DNA of 64,000 nt from Tubulanus polymorphus (taxonomy: Eukaryota > Nemertea > Palaeonemertea > Tubulaniformes > Tubulanidae): the NCBI RefSeq assembly GCF_964204645.1, contig NC_134034.1, positions 3,504,072-3,568,071 of the forward strand. The letters are read 5' to 3'. This document shows, piece after piece, positions 25,952 through 37,194 of this stretch. The first letter of the stretch is position 1; every line of letters begins with the position of its first letter. A program made the translations under genes and the position numbers. Below the pieces are notes generated by a model. The model made no database searches. It was given only the letters and a program-made list of their open reading frames with translations, and was not told the DNA's origin.

Positions 25952-28900
25952 GACCTAAGCTGTGTGTTGAGTCGAAGTCGTGCGGATGCTTGTAGTGTTG
26001 CTGAATGATTACTGCAAGGTTGACGGAAGTGAGTCTAAAATGGACTGATAAACTCCGCTCGCTCTAAGGTTAATTATCACGTCCGCGCAAATTGCAGACG
26101 AGCCAAAATAGCGCGTTCAAGATAACAGTAATCTTACGATAATTACACTAAATCGGCGCGAAGGGTCTTTCACCCTGTTGAATTGAAGGAATTAGCGCTG
26201 ATTTATTTTTGTCACAAGCTGTACACGCGAGAATTGATCATTTGAATATAAAGGTGATATTTCAATATGAAAACTGTTGACGACAAGAGGAAAATAGGAT
26301 TACTGCGGCAATCGGGGATTCCACGTATGGCAGGGGAGGATCCGCCAGGTGTCACTAGTGGTAACTCGGTTACCGCACTTCAATTTCTTCTACATTTCAA
26401 GTAAATTCGAATCAACCTTTCTCATTAGTAAAATCAATTTATAATAAAACTCTACGATACACTTATTAGTAGAACGTCAATCTTATATCTATTTGATGAC
26501 TTAATTGACAACATTTCCATTTGGGAGCCTTGAAATCCAGTTCAAAGTTCATGGAAAATGAATTGATTTTCATTACGTATAACTGAGTGTATTGTTTGTA
26601 GCGTCGTCCGGTTTGTGCCGATACCCCATATCCAACGATACACATCTTTAGCCCTTCTGAGGACATAAACACGCGATATACTTACTATAGGTGCACGGCG
26701 TGGAGCTAAGAGCCTTAAGTAACATAAGAAGCTTGGAAGATTTTCTGACGCGTGGCCAGTCTTGTGCGATGGTCAGTCGAGCGTGATGACCAGATGTTTT
26801 GACCGGTTGGGTGCAGTATCCATCCAGTCAGGTGAAGTGAGTCAGGTGTGATTTCACATGTTTTCACCGCGAACCGTGGCGGTATACTCGATTTCTTTTT
26901 TATCTTAGTGACTTTTGACGTGGCTTCAAATGGCGCACCGCGCACAGGAAAAGTAATTACCGAAGGAAAAACACAACAGAATGCACACCGTCTAATGGTT
27001 TCTCTAATCAGCAATATATGGGGAGGGATTATCAAACGCTAACGGAACAATCACGTGGCCTTTCAGTGTTCGTTTCTGTAGCGGCTTTTCCACGCGACGA
27101 CCTCAGATATGGAATACCGGCACCGCTACTGTGGCAATCGAAGATTCCACGTACATGGCAGGCGAGGATCCGCCAGGTTCGCCGCTTGTGGTAACTCGGT
27201 TACAGCGCTTCAATTTCTTCTCCCGGATCTTGCGGGGTGATTCGGATTCGGATTGATCGCGCTGTCCGATATCCGACTATCGTCGCAGGACACCACCGGC
27301 CAGAAAACTAACATATTCATCGGTAGACAATCCTACACCCACGGCAGAAGACCCGATGCGGGACAGAACAAAAACAAACAAAAAACGTTCCGTTAAGAAA
27401 CGTTACAACCCGATAATACGATGCTTAAGACTAAGATCAACCGTTGAAGTATGAAATAGTCGGCGCATTGATAACAAATATGGACATCATAAATTTCGAT
27501 AACTGATCTTATTCCCTAATGAAAATGGTACACGTGTATCTTAAAACATATTACACGTGTATTTCATTAAGTACAGACGTGTAAAATTGGCCCACTTAAA
27601 CATTTATCCCCTAATGAAAATGGTACACGTATACAGAGCACTGCAAACCAGCCACCTTCAGTACAGGATGAACAAATTTCTAAACAAATATTTATTGTTA
27701 GGCATTAGTAAAGATCCAGGAATAGAGGCAGGGGCATGTCGAGAAAGGGTTATTTTCCGGGCTTCTGGGAGGAAATATTGCTTGAGGGGCATTTTGAGAA
27801 AGGCATTATTCCAGGGGTGGGAGGAAAAACATTGCTTGAATTTTAAATGTAAAGTTCAATCGGGATATATTAGGCTGACATTTAAGGAGCCGCGCATAGT
27901 TTCCCAACCAATCGAAGATGGATATTTTTATTAGTACATGTAAATAAACTGTCACGCGCGCTGAAAATGCACACTACACGTGACTTCGTCTTCAAATGAT
28001 GACAACAACTCCGAAAATTATCGAATCCTATTTTCATCGAAATTAGCGTAATTCTAAGTAGCGAACGGAAACGAACTCGAGACACTTGAGACACTTTTAA
28101 TTGATAATAAACTTCAAACACCAGACATTAGACATTTATTTAATCGGCATCATTTCAAAAAGTGTCCAGGACTTCGACATCATTGGAACATAATTGAAGG
28201 AGACATAATTGAAACTAAATTATAAACACTTGGTATTTCATCATCTAACTTTCTTTAAGTCCGCACAAAAGATTACCAGATATCAAACAGCAAACGTCTG
28301 AAGATGATTCCAGATTGCTTTTTATGATGGAGAGTTCGAAGCCTCATTATTATTTGGAAGTGGCTTAATAGGTGGGATGACGTCATGACGCCACGGTACG
28401 CCACGCGTCAGATTATCTCCATCTAGACGAATTGAGTCTGCAGCAAATTGTCCTCCTGTTGGTTTCTGGAATCGGACGCGAATCTTTACGCGTGGAACTG
28501 TATAGGCGTACGCAGTGATCTTCATAGTTTTCGTCATAGTATTTCCAGCAGTAGTTAGGAGTTGTTATCCCACCACGCAGTCAATGTGCCACATCGCTAA
28601 CGTATCAAGTAAGTGATTTGTGTCAATATCTACTTCGGCAATCAGGTTTCTACTAGGTGCGCTAGTAGTAAGTCGAGAATGTTCAGTTTTGGAATAGATT
28701 TAGTTTTTTTACACTGCCCACTGAGTTTTCTAGGTAATAAGCTGCGCTAACATTGGCCACGAGTATTTACGTTTAACACGAAATATTAGGCTTTCGCGTG
28801 CAAAATGGAATCGAACGATGGTATGACATTATCTATCTGCTTATTTTGACATATTTACTTCATAATATTCATTTTTTTCTTAGAATTCCTTGTAAATTTC

Positions 28901-29160
28901 TTTTTTTAATTACTTTGTATCAACCGATACGACCGATGAATAGATACGTTCTTAAAAACTCGGGTACCTATGGTTCGATCTGTAATGAACGTAGATGACG
29001 AATTTGATGCCGTATTTCAAATGCAGCATTAATACGATCTTAGAAAAATGCCGACACGAACGTGCGTCATTGATAGACCAGACGCGTTAGAAATATCTAA
29101 AACTCGGTGAAAATTATTCAAATGATCCCGATTCACTACGTACGCTGTTGTGACCCACAA
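25952..29160. other. intergenic with two single 77-bp repeat copies
   Basis: Single copies of the 77-bp unit lie at about 26298-26372 and 27126-27210, both followed by the shared extension GGTAACTCGGTTAC...CTTCAATTTCTTCT. A duplicated phrase CCCTAATGAAAATGGTACAC occurs at about 27513 and 27610. A copy of the 115-bp CATIP-intron repeat is at about 28081-28180. No coding exon is supported. Confidence 0.55.
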
Positions 29161-29212
29161 TATCCATTAACTTCTGTGTTACGTCATTTTTGCGTTAAGT
29201 GAATAATTGGTT

Positions 29213-29680
29213 TTAAAGTGACGTTAAGACACTTAACGTTAGAACGAAAAATTGATTTTAGAGTGGCGCAAAATGGAGAAGAAAAACTGGTCTTAACATG
29301 GCGTTAAATGAAAAAATAACTAGTTTTAAAGTGGCGTTAAAATGAAAAGAACTGGTGTTTTAACGTGGCGTAAAATGGAAAGTTGATTATAACGTGGCGC
29401 TATGACGAGAAACAACTGGTTATAACGTGGCGTTTAAATGAAGCTGATTAAATAAAGCTGATTTTAACGTAGCGTTAAAATTTTAAAAAGTGGTTTCAAC
29501 GTGGCGTTGAAATGGAAAAACAACTGGTTTTAACGTGGCGTTTAAATGGAAAAACAACTGGTTATAACGTGGTGTTAAGATGTGAAAAACAACTGCTTTT
29601 AACTAGTGTTGAAATGAAAAAAAAACTGGTTTAAACTAGAGTTGAAATGGAAAGTTGGTTATGATGTGGCGTCAAAAACG
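29213..29680. repeat. ~34-37-bp minisatellite with palindromic core
   Basis: About a dozen diverged units of the form AACTGGTTTTAACGTGGCGT...AAATGGAAAAA. The core TTTTAACG-TGG-CGTTAAAA is a perfect inverted repeat in the idealised unit. Confidence 0.85.
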
Positions 29681-29879
29681 AAAAAGCCCGTATCAGCTAC
29701 CATCTACACACGTGACAAAGATTGGATATTCTATTATGTTCCTGCGTCATTTCATTTTTTCCAATTCCAATAGACCTTCTGCGAACGACAATTTGCTCAA
29801 TTTTGGAAGTACACGTATATACATTCTTCAGTTGGGTTATCCCTACTGTCTGTCACACCTGCTCTCCGTGCGACGTTTA

Positions 29880-30077
29880 GCCCAACGCACACGGCAAAAC
29901 ATTTGTTTCGCCGAAACAGAAAGCACGTTTTTCAGAAAACGTTTTCTGCTCGTGAAAAACGTTATTCAGTGCGGCGTTTTTTTTTTGTTTTGCCTCACCC
30001 GCACACGGCATAATAAAAAACATCGAAAACGTGTTTTCACGAGGAAAAACGTTTTTTCGGTGCCGTGTGCGTTAGGC
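29880..30077. mobile_element. GCCCAACGCACACGGC-ended MITE
   Basis: Left AGCCCAACGCACACGGC, right GCCGTGTGCGTTAGGC (inverse with one change); about 198 bp, interior with AAAACGTTTT palindromes. A second copy is at 50218-50354. The flanks match an empty site present inverted at 30430-30550. Confidence 0.87.
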
Positions 30078-30429
30078 TTTTTGGGCGTTACTTTCGTTAA
30101 TAATCGGTTTATCTACATTTATTATGCATCAATTTGTTCAGTGAGGAATTCGCATTCAGAAATAAACAACGATTTTTGCTAAAGTTGTTTTTGTTTTCAT
30201 TTATCAGCGATAGTTAAGTCAGCATACGCTCGCGTAATGATGAAAAATCCGCTCAGCGGACGCTCGGAAACGTTACAGTGACGTTATCACCTGCTCATTA
30301 GCATAACAAAATACAGTAGGTGGCGCCACGTGACGGGTTGCAAAAGCCGTTTTTTCAGCATTGCGTGCGCGTATGCTAGGTAAACAATCACCGAAAGATG
30401 AATACACAAACAAATTAATGCCAATTCAT

Positions 30430-30550
30430 GATTTATTTCTGAATGCAAATATCTAACTGAACAAATTGATGCATAATATTCACAGATTAATTGATTATTA
30501 ACGAAATTACGGACCAAAACGTCGCCCGGAGAGCAGGTGTGACTTACAAT
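30430..30550 (-). repeat. inverted copy of the 29858-30180 region without the MITE
   Basis: Read on the minus strand: CACACCTGCTCTCCGGGCGA, then GTAATTTCGTTAATAATC, TTATGCATCAATTTGTTCAG, GCATTCAGAAATAAA. The same sequence flanks the MITE at 29880-30077. Confidence 0.85.
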
Positions 30551-30663
30551 AAATACCCTGAGCTTCCCCGAAATCGACCCTTCTACAAAAAAGGTCACCG
30601 TTTTACGAATCAACAGTCGTTATATAATTTGTTTTCGTCATTTTCAGTATAAGATTGTGTAAG

Positions 30664-31728
30664 ATGTCATCCGGAAATCAGACGATGACCGACTGGGTGT
30701 CGACATACATCGCCAGCGCTATTCAAGACTTCCCCAGGGCGCCGGCAAGCGAGTTCAGTCGCCAATTGTATTTGTACGCGTGCCCGATCGTTTTCGTGAC
30801 GGGAATCGTCGGGAATTTCCTCTCGTTTTGTACTATGTGCACGAAACAGATGCGAAATCGAAGTTACAGCCTCTACCTGGCCGCGTTAGCAGTTTACGAC
30901 ACTACCGTTCTCCTGTTTTCGGCCGTCGTCTGGGTGAACGTCGTCGTCTATTACCACAAGGCGGCGCTAGTGTTCAAGATACAGTCTCGTCTGGCCTGCA
31001 TGCTGGCCGAATACTCGTTCGACGTTCTGTACATTATGAGCTCGTGGACGATTGTCGCCGTGACATTCGATCGATTCGTCGTGATCGTCTTCCCGATCAA
31101 AGGTCGCCAGATGAGCTCGACTAAGATGGCCGCTGTACTGCTCACGGTCATCGCGATTATTGCCCTATCGGTCGGTAGCTTTCACCTAGTTGCTACGGAA
31201 TACGACCCGCTATTCGGGTGCTACTATACCGGAGCGAATCGCGGTATCGCCTGGGTGCGCGGCGCTCTGATGGTTACGCATATTCCGTTCGTAACGATCG
31301 CCATTTTGAATTGCGTTATAGTTATAGTGATGCATCGTTCGATAAGATTAACTACGAACGATATGAAGTCGAAACGTATCCGCCGGGCCACCGTAACAGT
31401 CCTGGCCGTTTCGACTATGTTTCTATTCTGCGTGTTTCCGATGGGTTTGCTTTCCAGTTTGGTTGCTATCAACCCCAGCATGGCGCCGTCCTTCGGAACA
31501 GCCTTCGACATAGCTAGATTGATACTGAGCGTTAACAACTGCATCAATTTTTACGTTTATGTACTGACTGGGCAAGAGATTCGCTTGGCGGTTTTGGAAC
31601 TATTGAAATACTGGTCACGATTGTTGGGTTGCTGTTGGCAACAGTCCCGAACGTCGAGGAGGAACTCACTGAATATTTACACCACGTCGACATCTTTTAC
31701 AGCTAGCACCAGCCGGGTATCGACGTAG
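30664..31728 (+). CDS. rhodopsin-class GPCR, orphan, peptide-receptor-like
   Basis: Predicted 354-residue seven-helix receptor in one coding exon. The ATG at 30664 (AAGATGTC) is chosen because nothing upstream in frame begins with ATG; TTTTCAG at 30640-30646 looks like a splice acceptor, so a 5' UTR exon may lie upstream. N5 is a glycosylation sequon. TM1 has GN (50-51), TM2 LAVYD (D79), and C112 and C186 form the usual disulphide pair. TM3 ends DRF (136-138). TM6 has FLFCVFP (253-259). TM7 ends N-F-Y-V-Y (295-299), with F in place of the P of NPxxY, as in the receptor at 23339. C323 and C324 may be palmitoylated; the tail is S/T-rich. Probable neuropeptide receptor of the invertebrate FMRFamide/orphan type; ligand unknown. 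The 77-bp repeats begin about 15 bp after the stop. Confidence 0.9.
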   Translation: MSSGNQTMTDWVSTYIASAIQDFPRAPASEFSRQLYLYACPIVFVTGIVGNFLSFCTMCTKQMRNRSYSLYLAALAVYDTTVLLFSAVVWVNVVVYYHKAALVFKIQSRLACMLAEYSFDVLYIMSSWTIVAVTFDRFVVIVFPIKGRQMSSTKMAAVLLTVIAIIALSVGSFHLVATEYDPLFGCYYTGANRGIAWVRGALMVTHIPFVTIAILNCVIVIVMHRSIRLTTNDMKSKRIRRATVTVLAVSTMFLFCVFPMGLLSSLVAINPSMAPSFGTAFDIARLILSVNNCINFYVYVLTGQEIRLAVLELLKYWSRLLGCCWQQSRTSRRNSLNIYTTSTSFTASTSRVST

Positions 31729-31744
31729 ACGTTTGAATGGGGGT

Positions 31745-31975
31745 ATACCGACTACCGCGGCAATTAAGGATTCCTCTCTAGTGGCAAGTGAAGATCCACC
31801 AGGTGTCACCAGTGTGCAATAGGACATCAACTACCGCGGCAATTTAGGTGTCTTCTCTTGTAGCAGGTGAGGATCCGCCAGGTGTCACTAGTGTGCAGTA
31901 GGACATCAACTACAGCGGCGATGGGATCCCACCTGTAACAAGGAAGGATCGACCAGGTGTCGCTAGTATTTAGTC
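31745..31975 (+). repeat. 77-bp repeat array G (downstream of second GPCR)
   Basis: Three diverged units with starts near 31796, 31875 and 31953. They lie between the GPCR stop codon and an AATAAA at 32090, so they would be in its 3' UTR if that signal is used. Confidence 0.88.
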
Positions 31976-32089
31976 GGTCTCCCACACCATTTATACTTCT
32001 CTATATTTCAATTCAAGACCCCAAACTTTTTCCTTGCGTATTTAAATGAATTATATATGAAATATACTAAATTAAAATATAAATTATTG

Positions 32090-32095
32090 AATAAA
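32090..32095 (+). promoter_or_regulatory. possible poly(A) signal of the second GPCR
   Basis: AATAAA 362 bp past the stop codon in AT-rich DNA. By position only. Confidence 0.35.
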
Positions 32096-32290
32096 TGAAA
32101 ACCGGACCTTTTTCCAAACACAAAGTAGACAATTCAATTTCATTGCTTTGTGAATTCTGAAAATCAAACTAAAGGTGATTGAAAATGGACTAATTGTAAC
32201 TAAAGCAAATTTGACTACAATCTAAATTAGTTTTTCGCTTGTCCCCAATTTAGTTCCTCAAATTCCTCGTACATTCCCGAAGTTGCCGGC

Positions 32291-32333
32291 ATGTGCGTGT
32301 GCGTGTGCGTGTGCGTGTGTGTGTGTGTGTGTA
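32291..32333. repeat. GTGCGT/GT microsatellite
   Basis: GTGTGC-type hexamer repeats followed by a pure GT run. Confidence 0.9.
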
Positions 32334-32488
32334 TGTACTACGATGTTGTGTGGGGTGTTTGACTTTGATCCACTAATTTTATGAGATGTAGAAATAAGCG
32401 CAAATTTCTAAACAAGTATCGATTGCAGAAATTGATACGCAGATCTAGAATTCACGAGTAGAGCTGGGGGTGTTGAGAAATTACGAGG

Positions 32489-32787
32489 CAGGGGCGGATT
32501 TAGACCGTGTCGACCGTGTGGCCCCCCACGGTCGGAGTTTTATAGTGCCTTTTCATTTTTTCTCTGTATCAAAATTTGCTGTTGTAACCACCTGAGATAC
32601 ACAATAGATATTTTTCCTAAATACATAACCCATGTTCCTTGACTAAATGCGTCTCAGAGATGCTCAGAAAGCTCTAAAATGATAGTAAAATTTCAAAGAT
32701 TTTGCTGATATGCCTTTCCGCCCTAAATTTAGATATGCCCTTTTAATTGGTCGACGTGGCCACAACATGCCCCTGGATCCGCCCCTG
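32489..32787. mobile_element. CAGGGGCGGAT-ended MITE
   Basis: Left CAGGGGCGGATTTAGAC, right GGATCCGCCCCTG; about 299 bp. An inverted partial copy without the ends lies at 36668-36867 (shared: GATGCTCAGAAAGCTC, ATAACCCATGTTCCTTGAC). Confidence 0.9.
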
Positions 32788-32992
32788 CGAGAGGTATCCT
32801 TACTCCTTTGGAAATCACCTTTACCGCCTCGCAATTACTGACTCCTTAATTTTTGAACCCACGGAAGACCGGTATTCTGCTAGTTATAGGTATAGTAAGT
32901 ATGCATGAACAGCGAAGCGAGTAGTGCTTTAACGGTTTAAATATTTTATTTGGCGCACGAGCTTAAGCTTCTCATTCATCACCTGATGAAGC

Positions 32993-33177
32993 TTAGGCCA
33001 CACCAAAAATAAATCATGTTTCTCGGGTCGGGCAATTTTTGAAAAAAGTTATTTCACCCCAATTTTGAAAAAGGGTCGGTAGGCAATTATATTTCATTCT
33101 GAAAATGATTATTTGAAACGACGAAATATCGGGTCGGTCGGGCCCGAGAAACAGGGTTTTCTTTTGGTGTGGCCTTA
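32993..33177. mobile_element. TTAGGCCACACCAAAA-ended MITE
   Basis: Left TTAGGCCACACCAAAA, right TTTTGGTGTGGCCTTA, with inner inverted TTTCTCGGG; 185 bp; flanks are not duplicated clearly. Confidence 0.88.
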
Positions 33178-35747
33178 TGAACTATTTCACCGTAGCGAAA
33201 GCGCGTGCGTCAAAATGAAATACTAGTTACCAATTTAAGTACAACTCCTGTGTTTCTCCTACACCCAGTTATAACACGGCCCCTCTACGAAGTACAGTTT
33301 TTAATCACCTTTTCTTTTCATTGAATTATGGCAACATTTTTGGGGGACATCTTTTTCATTCTGTGAACGATTTTTGTCTTGAAGCTACGCAGTAACCTAA
33401 CTGTGTTCTCGTGTCACCTCCTGCGAACGGCAGACGTCCTGTCGCGCAAGAAAGACCCGGATGCACCGGGCGGCTGTAAACGACGTCGATTTATTTTCGT
33501 CTGAATTTGATTCGAAAATAGAAATGTTTAGAAATAATTTACGCGTTGTAATCGATTTGTTCCGGTTGCCGTCGCGAGTGGTGACGACAATTCGATATGC
33601 AATCGGAGAAAACATAACCGATTAATCATCCGCAGACGACTACGTGAAAGCCAGGTTTTATGCAGGTGATATTTTAACGCGTGGAACGCACTACAGATGC
33701 ATTAAAAAACACGGACGAAGTTTTGTCGTCAGTGCGATGATTAAAGATCGACTTTCAAACGACTCGAATTAAACGGGATATTCCGCACTAATTCAGAAGG
33801 CAAACCCATTGTTCCATTGATGAATAGGACAAATTCTTGGTTTTCAATGACTGCGTGAATCGTATCAGATTCCAAAGTAGTCTATATCCTGGAGCAAAAC
33901 ACGAGATTCGAGGTTTAGTAAGAATCTAAGCTACGCATTTAAGTGGTTCGCCCCGCATGCCTAACCTAACGTTAGAAATAAACAAACTTCTATAGATTAG
34001 AGGTGTCCCGATGCCAGGTATACCAGTATAACGGAACCGAATTTCACAAGGAGTCCGCCACCGTACCAATCCAGGAAAAACAGTTCCAAGAGATCCTCGA
34101 TTTTATTATCGATTTGTCTCTCAGTGCCCACAGGACAACGTTTCATACATACGTGTATAACAGTTAACCATCATCTCTTCTATTTGTGTAACAAAAACAG
34201 CTTTATTGGGAGCCCTGCTGTTGATTTAAGGTACTATTTTTGACACTGCGCGTCTCGGGACCTATAGTGTCCTCTCATTCCGTGTAACTCATCAAACAAC
34301 TTTACAGTTTTCCTACTTTAAATTTCAGTTATTAATCACCTTTTTTCTATTTTCGTAGAACTATGGCAACATTTTTGTTTTCTCATTCTGTGTACTTTTT
34401 TGTCTCGAAGCTACTCAATAACCTAAGTGTGAAAGAGATTTTGTTAGCGTACTGTCTTCTGCCCTGCATTGATGGGACGCTTTTTCCTCTTCCCTGAAAT
34501 CCACTTGTGATGCATGTTTTATCGTAATCGCTGGTTGTTTGATGTATTTTGACAACTTTTGCAATATTTCAACCATGCGAATGACCGGTTTTCGGAAAGG
34601 TTAAAATCTATATTTCTCTAACTTTCAACAATGCGCTATAGAAAACTGTCGCCGATTTTTGCCCCTGGCGTAAATTTTGGGTAATAGTCAATAATTTCAA
34701 TAGTTATAATAAGCTCCTCTATTATTAGTTAGCTTTGGAGTTCGTTATTTTGCAAGATAATTTCCAAAAAGATACATCAGCATCTGTGCTCATCAATGCC
34801 CCTTTCTAGTAAACAATTAGATGGTATATCTTGCTTAAAAAGAATACGTCAAATACGCTCCTTGTAGTTTTTCATCTTGCTTTGGGTTTTTCGTCGTCTA
34901 GTCGGTGTTGTTTATCTTTGTATCTGGAACGCGAGTGAACGGTACGACTTTAGAACGACCGAAAATAATTCTATTTCGAAAGAGATCAAGATATAAAACC
35001 GTCTGTAGGCCTGAGCCTACTGTATTTCAATTTATTTCAATGTGTGAAAGTGTTAGCTTGCGCGCGTGCGCGTTAGGCACGCCATAGTCTCAAGTTAATG
35101 TGTCGAAAAAAAAACGTTATATTTTTGCTGTCGTATTTTCATGATCAATAAAGTGTCATTCTGTCTTGACAAAAAGTGCGAGCCTTTTCGTTTGAAACTT
35201 TAACTCGTTACTCGGGGTGATGGAAGTCAACGATTAGATTAAAGGAATACACCCAGCTGCGACAGAGCCGCGGGCATCGGCCCTTATATCCGCTACCGAA
35301 TACCTTTAACAAAGCTATTTTCGGTCCTATTCGCGAAGGAGGTTACAGGTGGAGACATGGAAATTGATACAAAAACAAAGGTGACGAGCAGTAACATGAC
35401 AGTGAGACAAACAACAATTAACGCATTAGACACAGACACACTGTCTCAAGAAACAAAGAGCTAATATAGCTGCAAAGCAACGATAACGGGTTTTCTGCAC
35501 AGTCTTAGAATCCTGTTCAACGGTGGATTTCGACAAAGCAAAACAAAGAGCTATTACACGTAGAAATTTAAACATAAAAGGAATTTTAAATATAGATGAA
35601 ATGTATACAACAATTATGATGGACATTTAGTGATGTTAGATACCTCCAGGGAGTCTAATATAATTGGAAATTCCAACACAACTGTGGCAATCGAGGACTC
35701 TACCTGTAGTAAGCAAACATCATACTTGTTTTACCGTTCAAATGCCT
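33178..35747. other. intergenic with a ~130-bp direct duplication
   Basis: 33287-33405 and 34302-34432 are related: TTAATCACCTTTT, TATGGCAACATTTTTG, CATTCTGTG, GAAGCTAC, AATAACCTAA-type words in the same order, about 1 kb apart. A short remnant of the 77-bp unit is near 35680-35710. No exon is supported. Confidence 0.55.
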
Positions 35748-36323
35748 TAGGGGAGCGTCCAAAAATTACGTACCTCTAATTTGGGGGAGGGGGGTTACTG
35801 AATTTTGGTACAAAGTGGTACATGGGGGAGGGGGTCAGCAAAAAAGGTACGTACTTTGAGGGAGGGGTATTTATCAATCTTGATACGTTCTTTATGCACC
35901 AAACTCAAATGAAAATAGCCGATACCACTGGGTCTAGTTCCACAGTTCTGAGTTAAGATTTGACCCTGGGTTAAAACATTGAAAATGAACTAACTTTAAC
36001 TCAGAGTTAACTCTAACTCACAACTGTGGAACTGGGTCCTGGTGTTTTATCGCGGCTTTTAGTGACTTGTTCAAGTGACTTGTAGTAGACTTCAACTAGG
36101 AATTCCCCATACGGGTACGCATCGATCTTTCACGCACTTGTTGGCATCAGGTATTTATATTTTTCATATTTTGTTTTGAGTTGTGTTCTTTGCATCAATA
36201 TAATTGGGGGGGGGGTCATGGGTACCATGGTACGTAACTATGAGGGGGGTCAACGAATTTGGTACAAAGGTGGTACAAGGGGAGGGGGAGGTTTTGAGGT
36301 ACGTAATGTCTGGACGCTCCCTA
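35748..36323. mobile_element. GGGAGCGT-ended DNA element with nested hairpin insertion
   Basis: Left TAGGGGAGCGTCCAAAAATT, right inverse CTAGGGAGCGTCCAGACATT. The interior matches 20377-20785 inverted, but is split at 35927-36039 by another element. Confidence 0.87.
35927..36039. mobile_element. ACTGGGTC...CCACAGTT hairpin MITE nested in the above
   Basis: About 113 bp with long inverted ends (CTGGGTCTAGTTCCACAGTT against AACTGTGGAACTGGGTCC). The copy at 20377-20785 lacks it. A second copy is at 42731-42835. Confidence 0.87.
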
Positions 36324-36667
36324 GTAGAAAAAATGTATTTCAAAGTCGATTCAAAAGAACTGATTTAACAACGATAGATTTAGATTTAGGTCTAAATTCG
36401 TTTAAAACTCGTGGTGTTTGGAGGAAAACAAGTATTTACATAATTACATAAAACAGAAAAAACAAAAGCATCTTAAAACGTATTTTAATCAATTTAGCTT
36501 TTTCTTGTTTGGATTTTGTTAATCGAAGTACCGATACAGTATAATAGAGTTTTATTCAACTCAGTACTTAAGCCTACATGTATCACAGTCCAGTCTCCGT
36601 CACGAGAACCTGGATCCGAGGCCAAAGACCCTTGGCTGCAAGAAGACCAATAGGTATTCAAACTTAT

Positions 36668-36867
36668 ATCTAAATTTAGGGCGGAAAGGCATATCAGCAA
36701 AATCTTTGAAATTTTACTATCATTTTAGAGCTTTCTGAGCATCTCTGAGACGCATTTAGTCAAGGAACATGGGTTATGTATTTAGGAAAAATATCTATTG
36801 TGTATCTCAGGTGGTTACAACGGCAAATTTTGATACAGAGAAAAAATAAAAAGGCACTATAAAAAGA
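36668..36867 (-). mobile_element. inverted partial copy of the 32489 MITE
   Basis: About 200 bp of interior in the opposite orientation, with few differences, lacking both CAGGGGCGGAT ends. Confidence 0.85.
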
Positions 36868-37194
36868 TTTCTTTTATTGACTGCCAAATGCTTGTCACCC
36901 CATCTCGATAGCGAGGTAACTGATGTTGTGGTTCCCTATAATTTGTGTGTGAATGCGTGATTTAAATTATACATTATAACTCAATACTGAATGTCTGAAA
37001 TGCTATTAAAACGGTTGTCAAGAAAAAAAGAGATTCGATAGACTGCGAATTGTTGTGTTAAGCAAACAAAGGCTCCCGTATCAATGTTTGTCCGTTTAGT
37101 TAGAAACAACAAGCCTGGAGTCATTTATTAAATACTACGGTTATAAGGACCGAAGGGCCTCAAGGATTAATCAAATTTCAATGTACAATGTCGT

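Noticed and set aside
28322-28537. Possible minus-strand exon (71 codons, basic, fairly balanced composition)
   Set aside because: No family recognised, no matching neighbour exon and no convincing splice pair. Worth a tblastn search but not supportable by eye.
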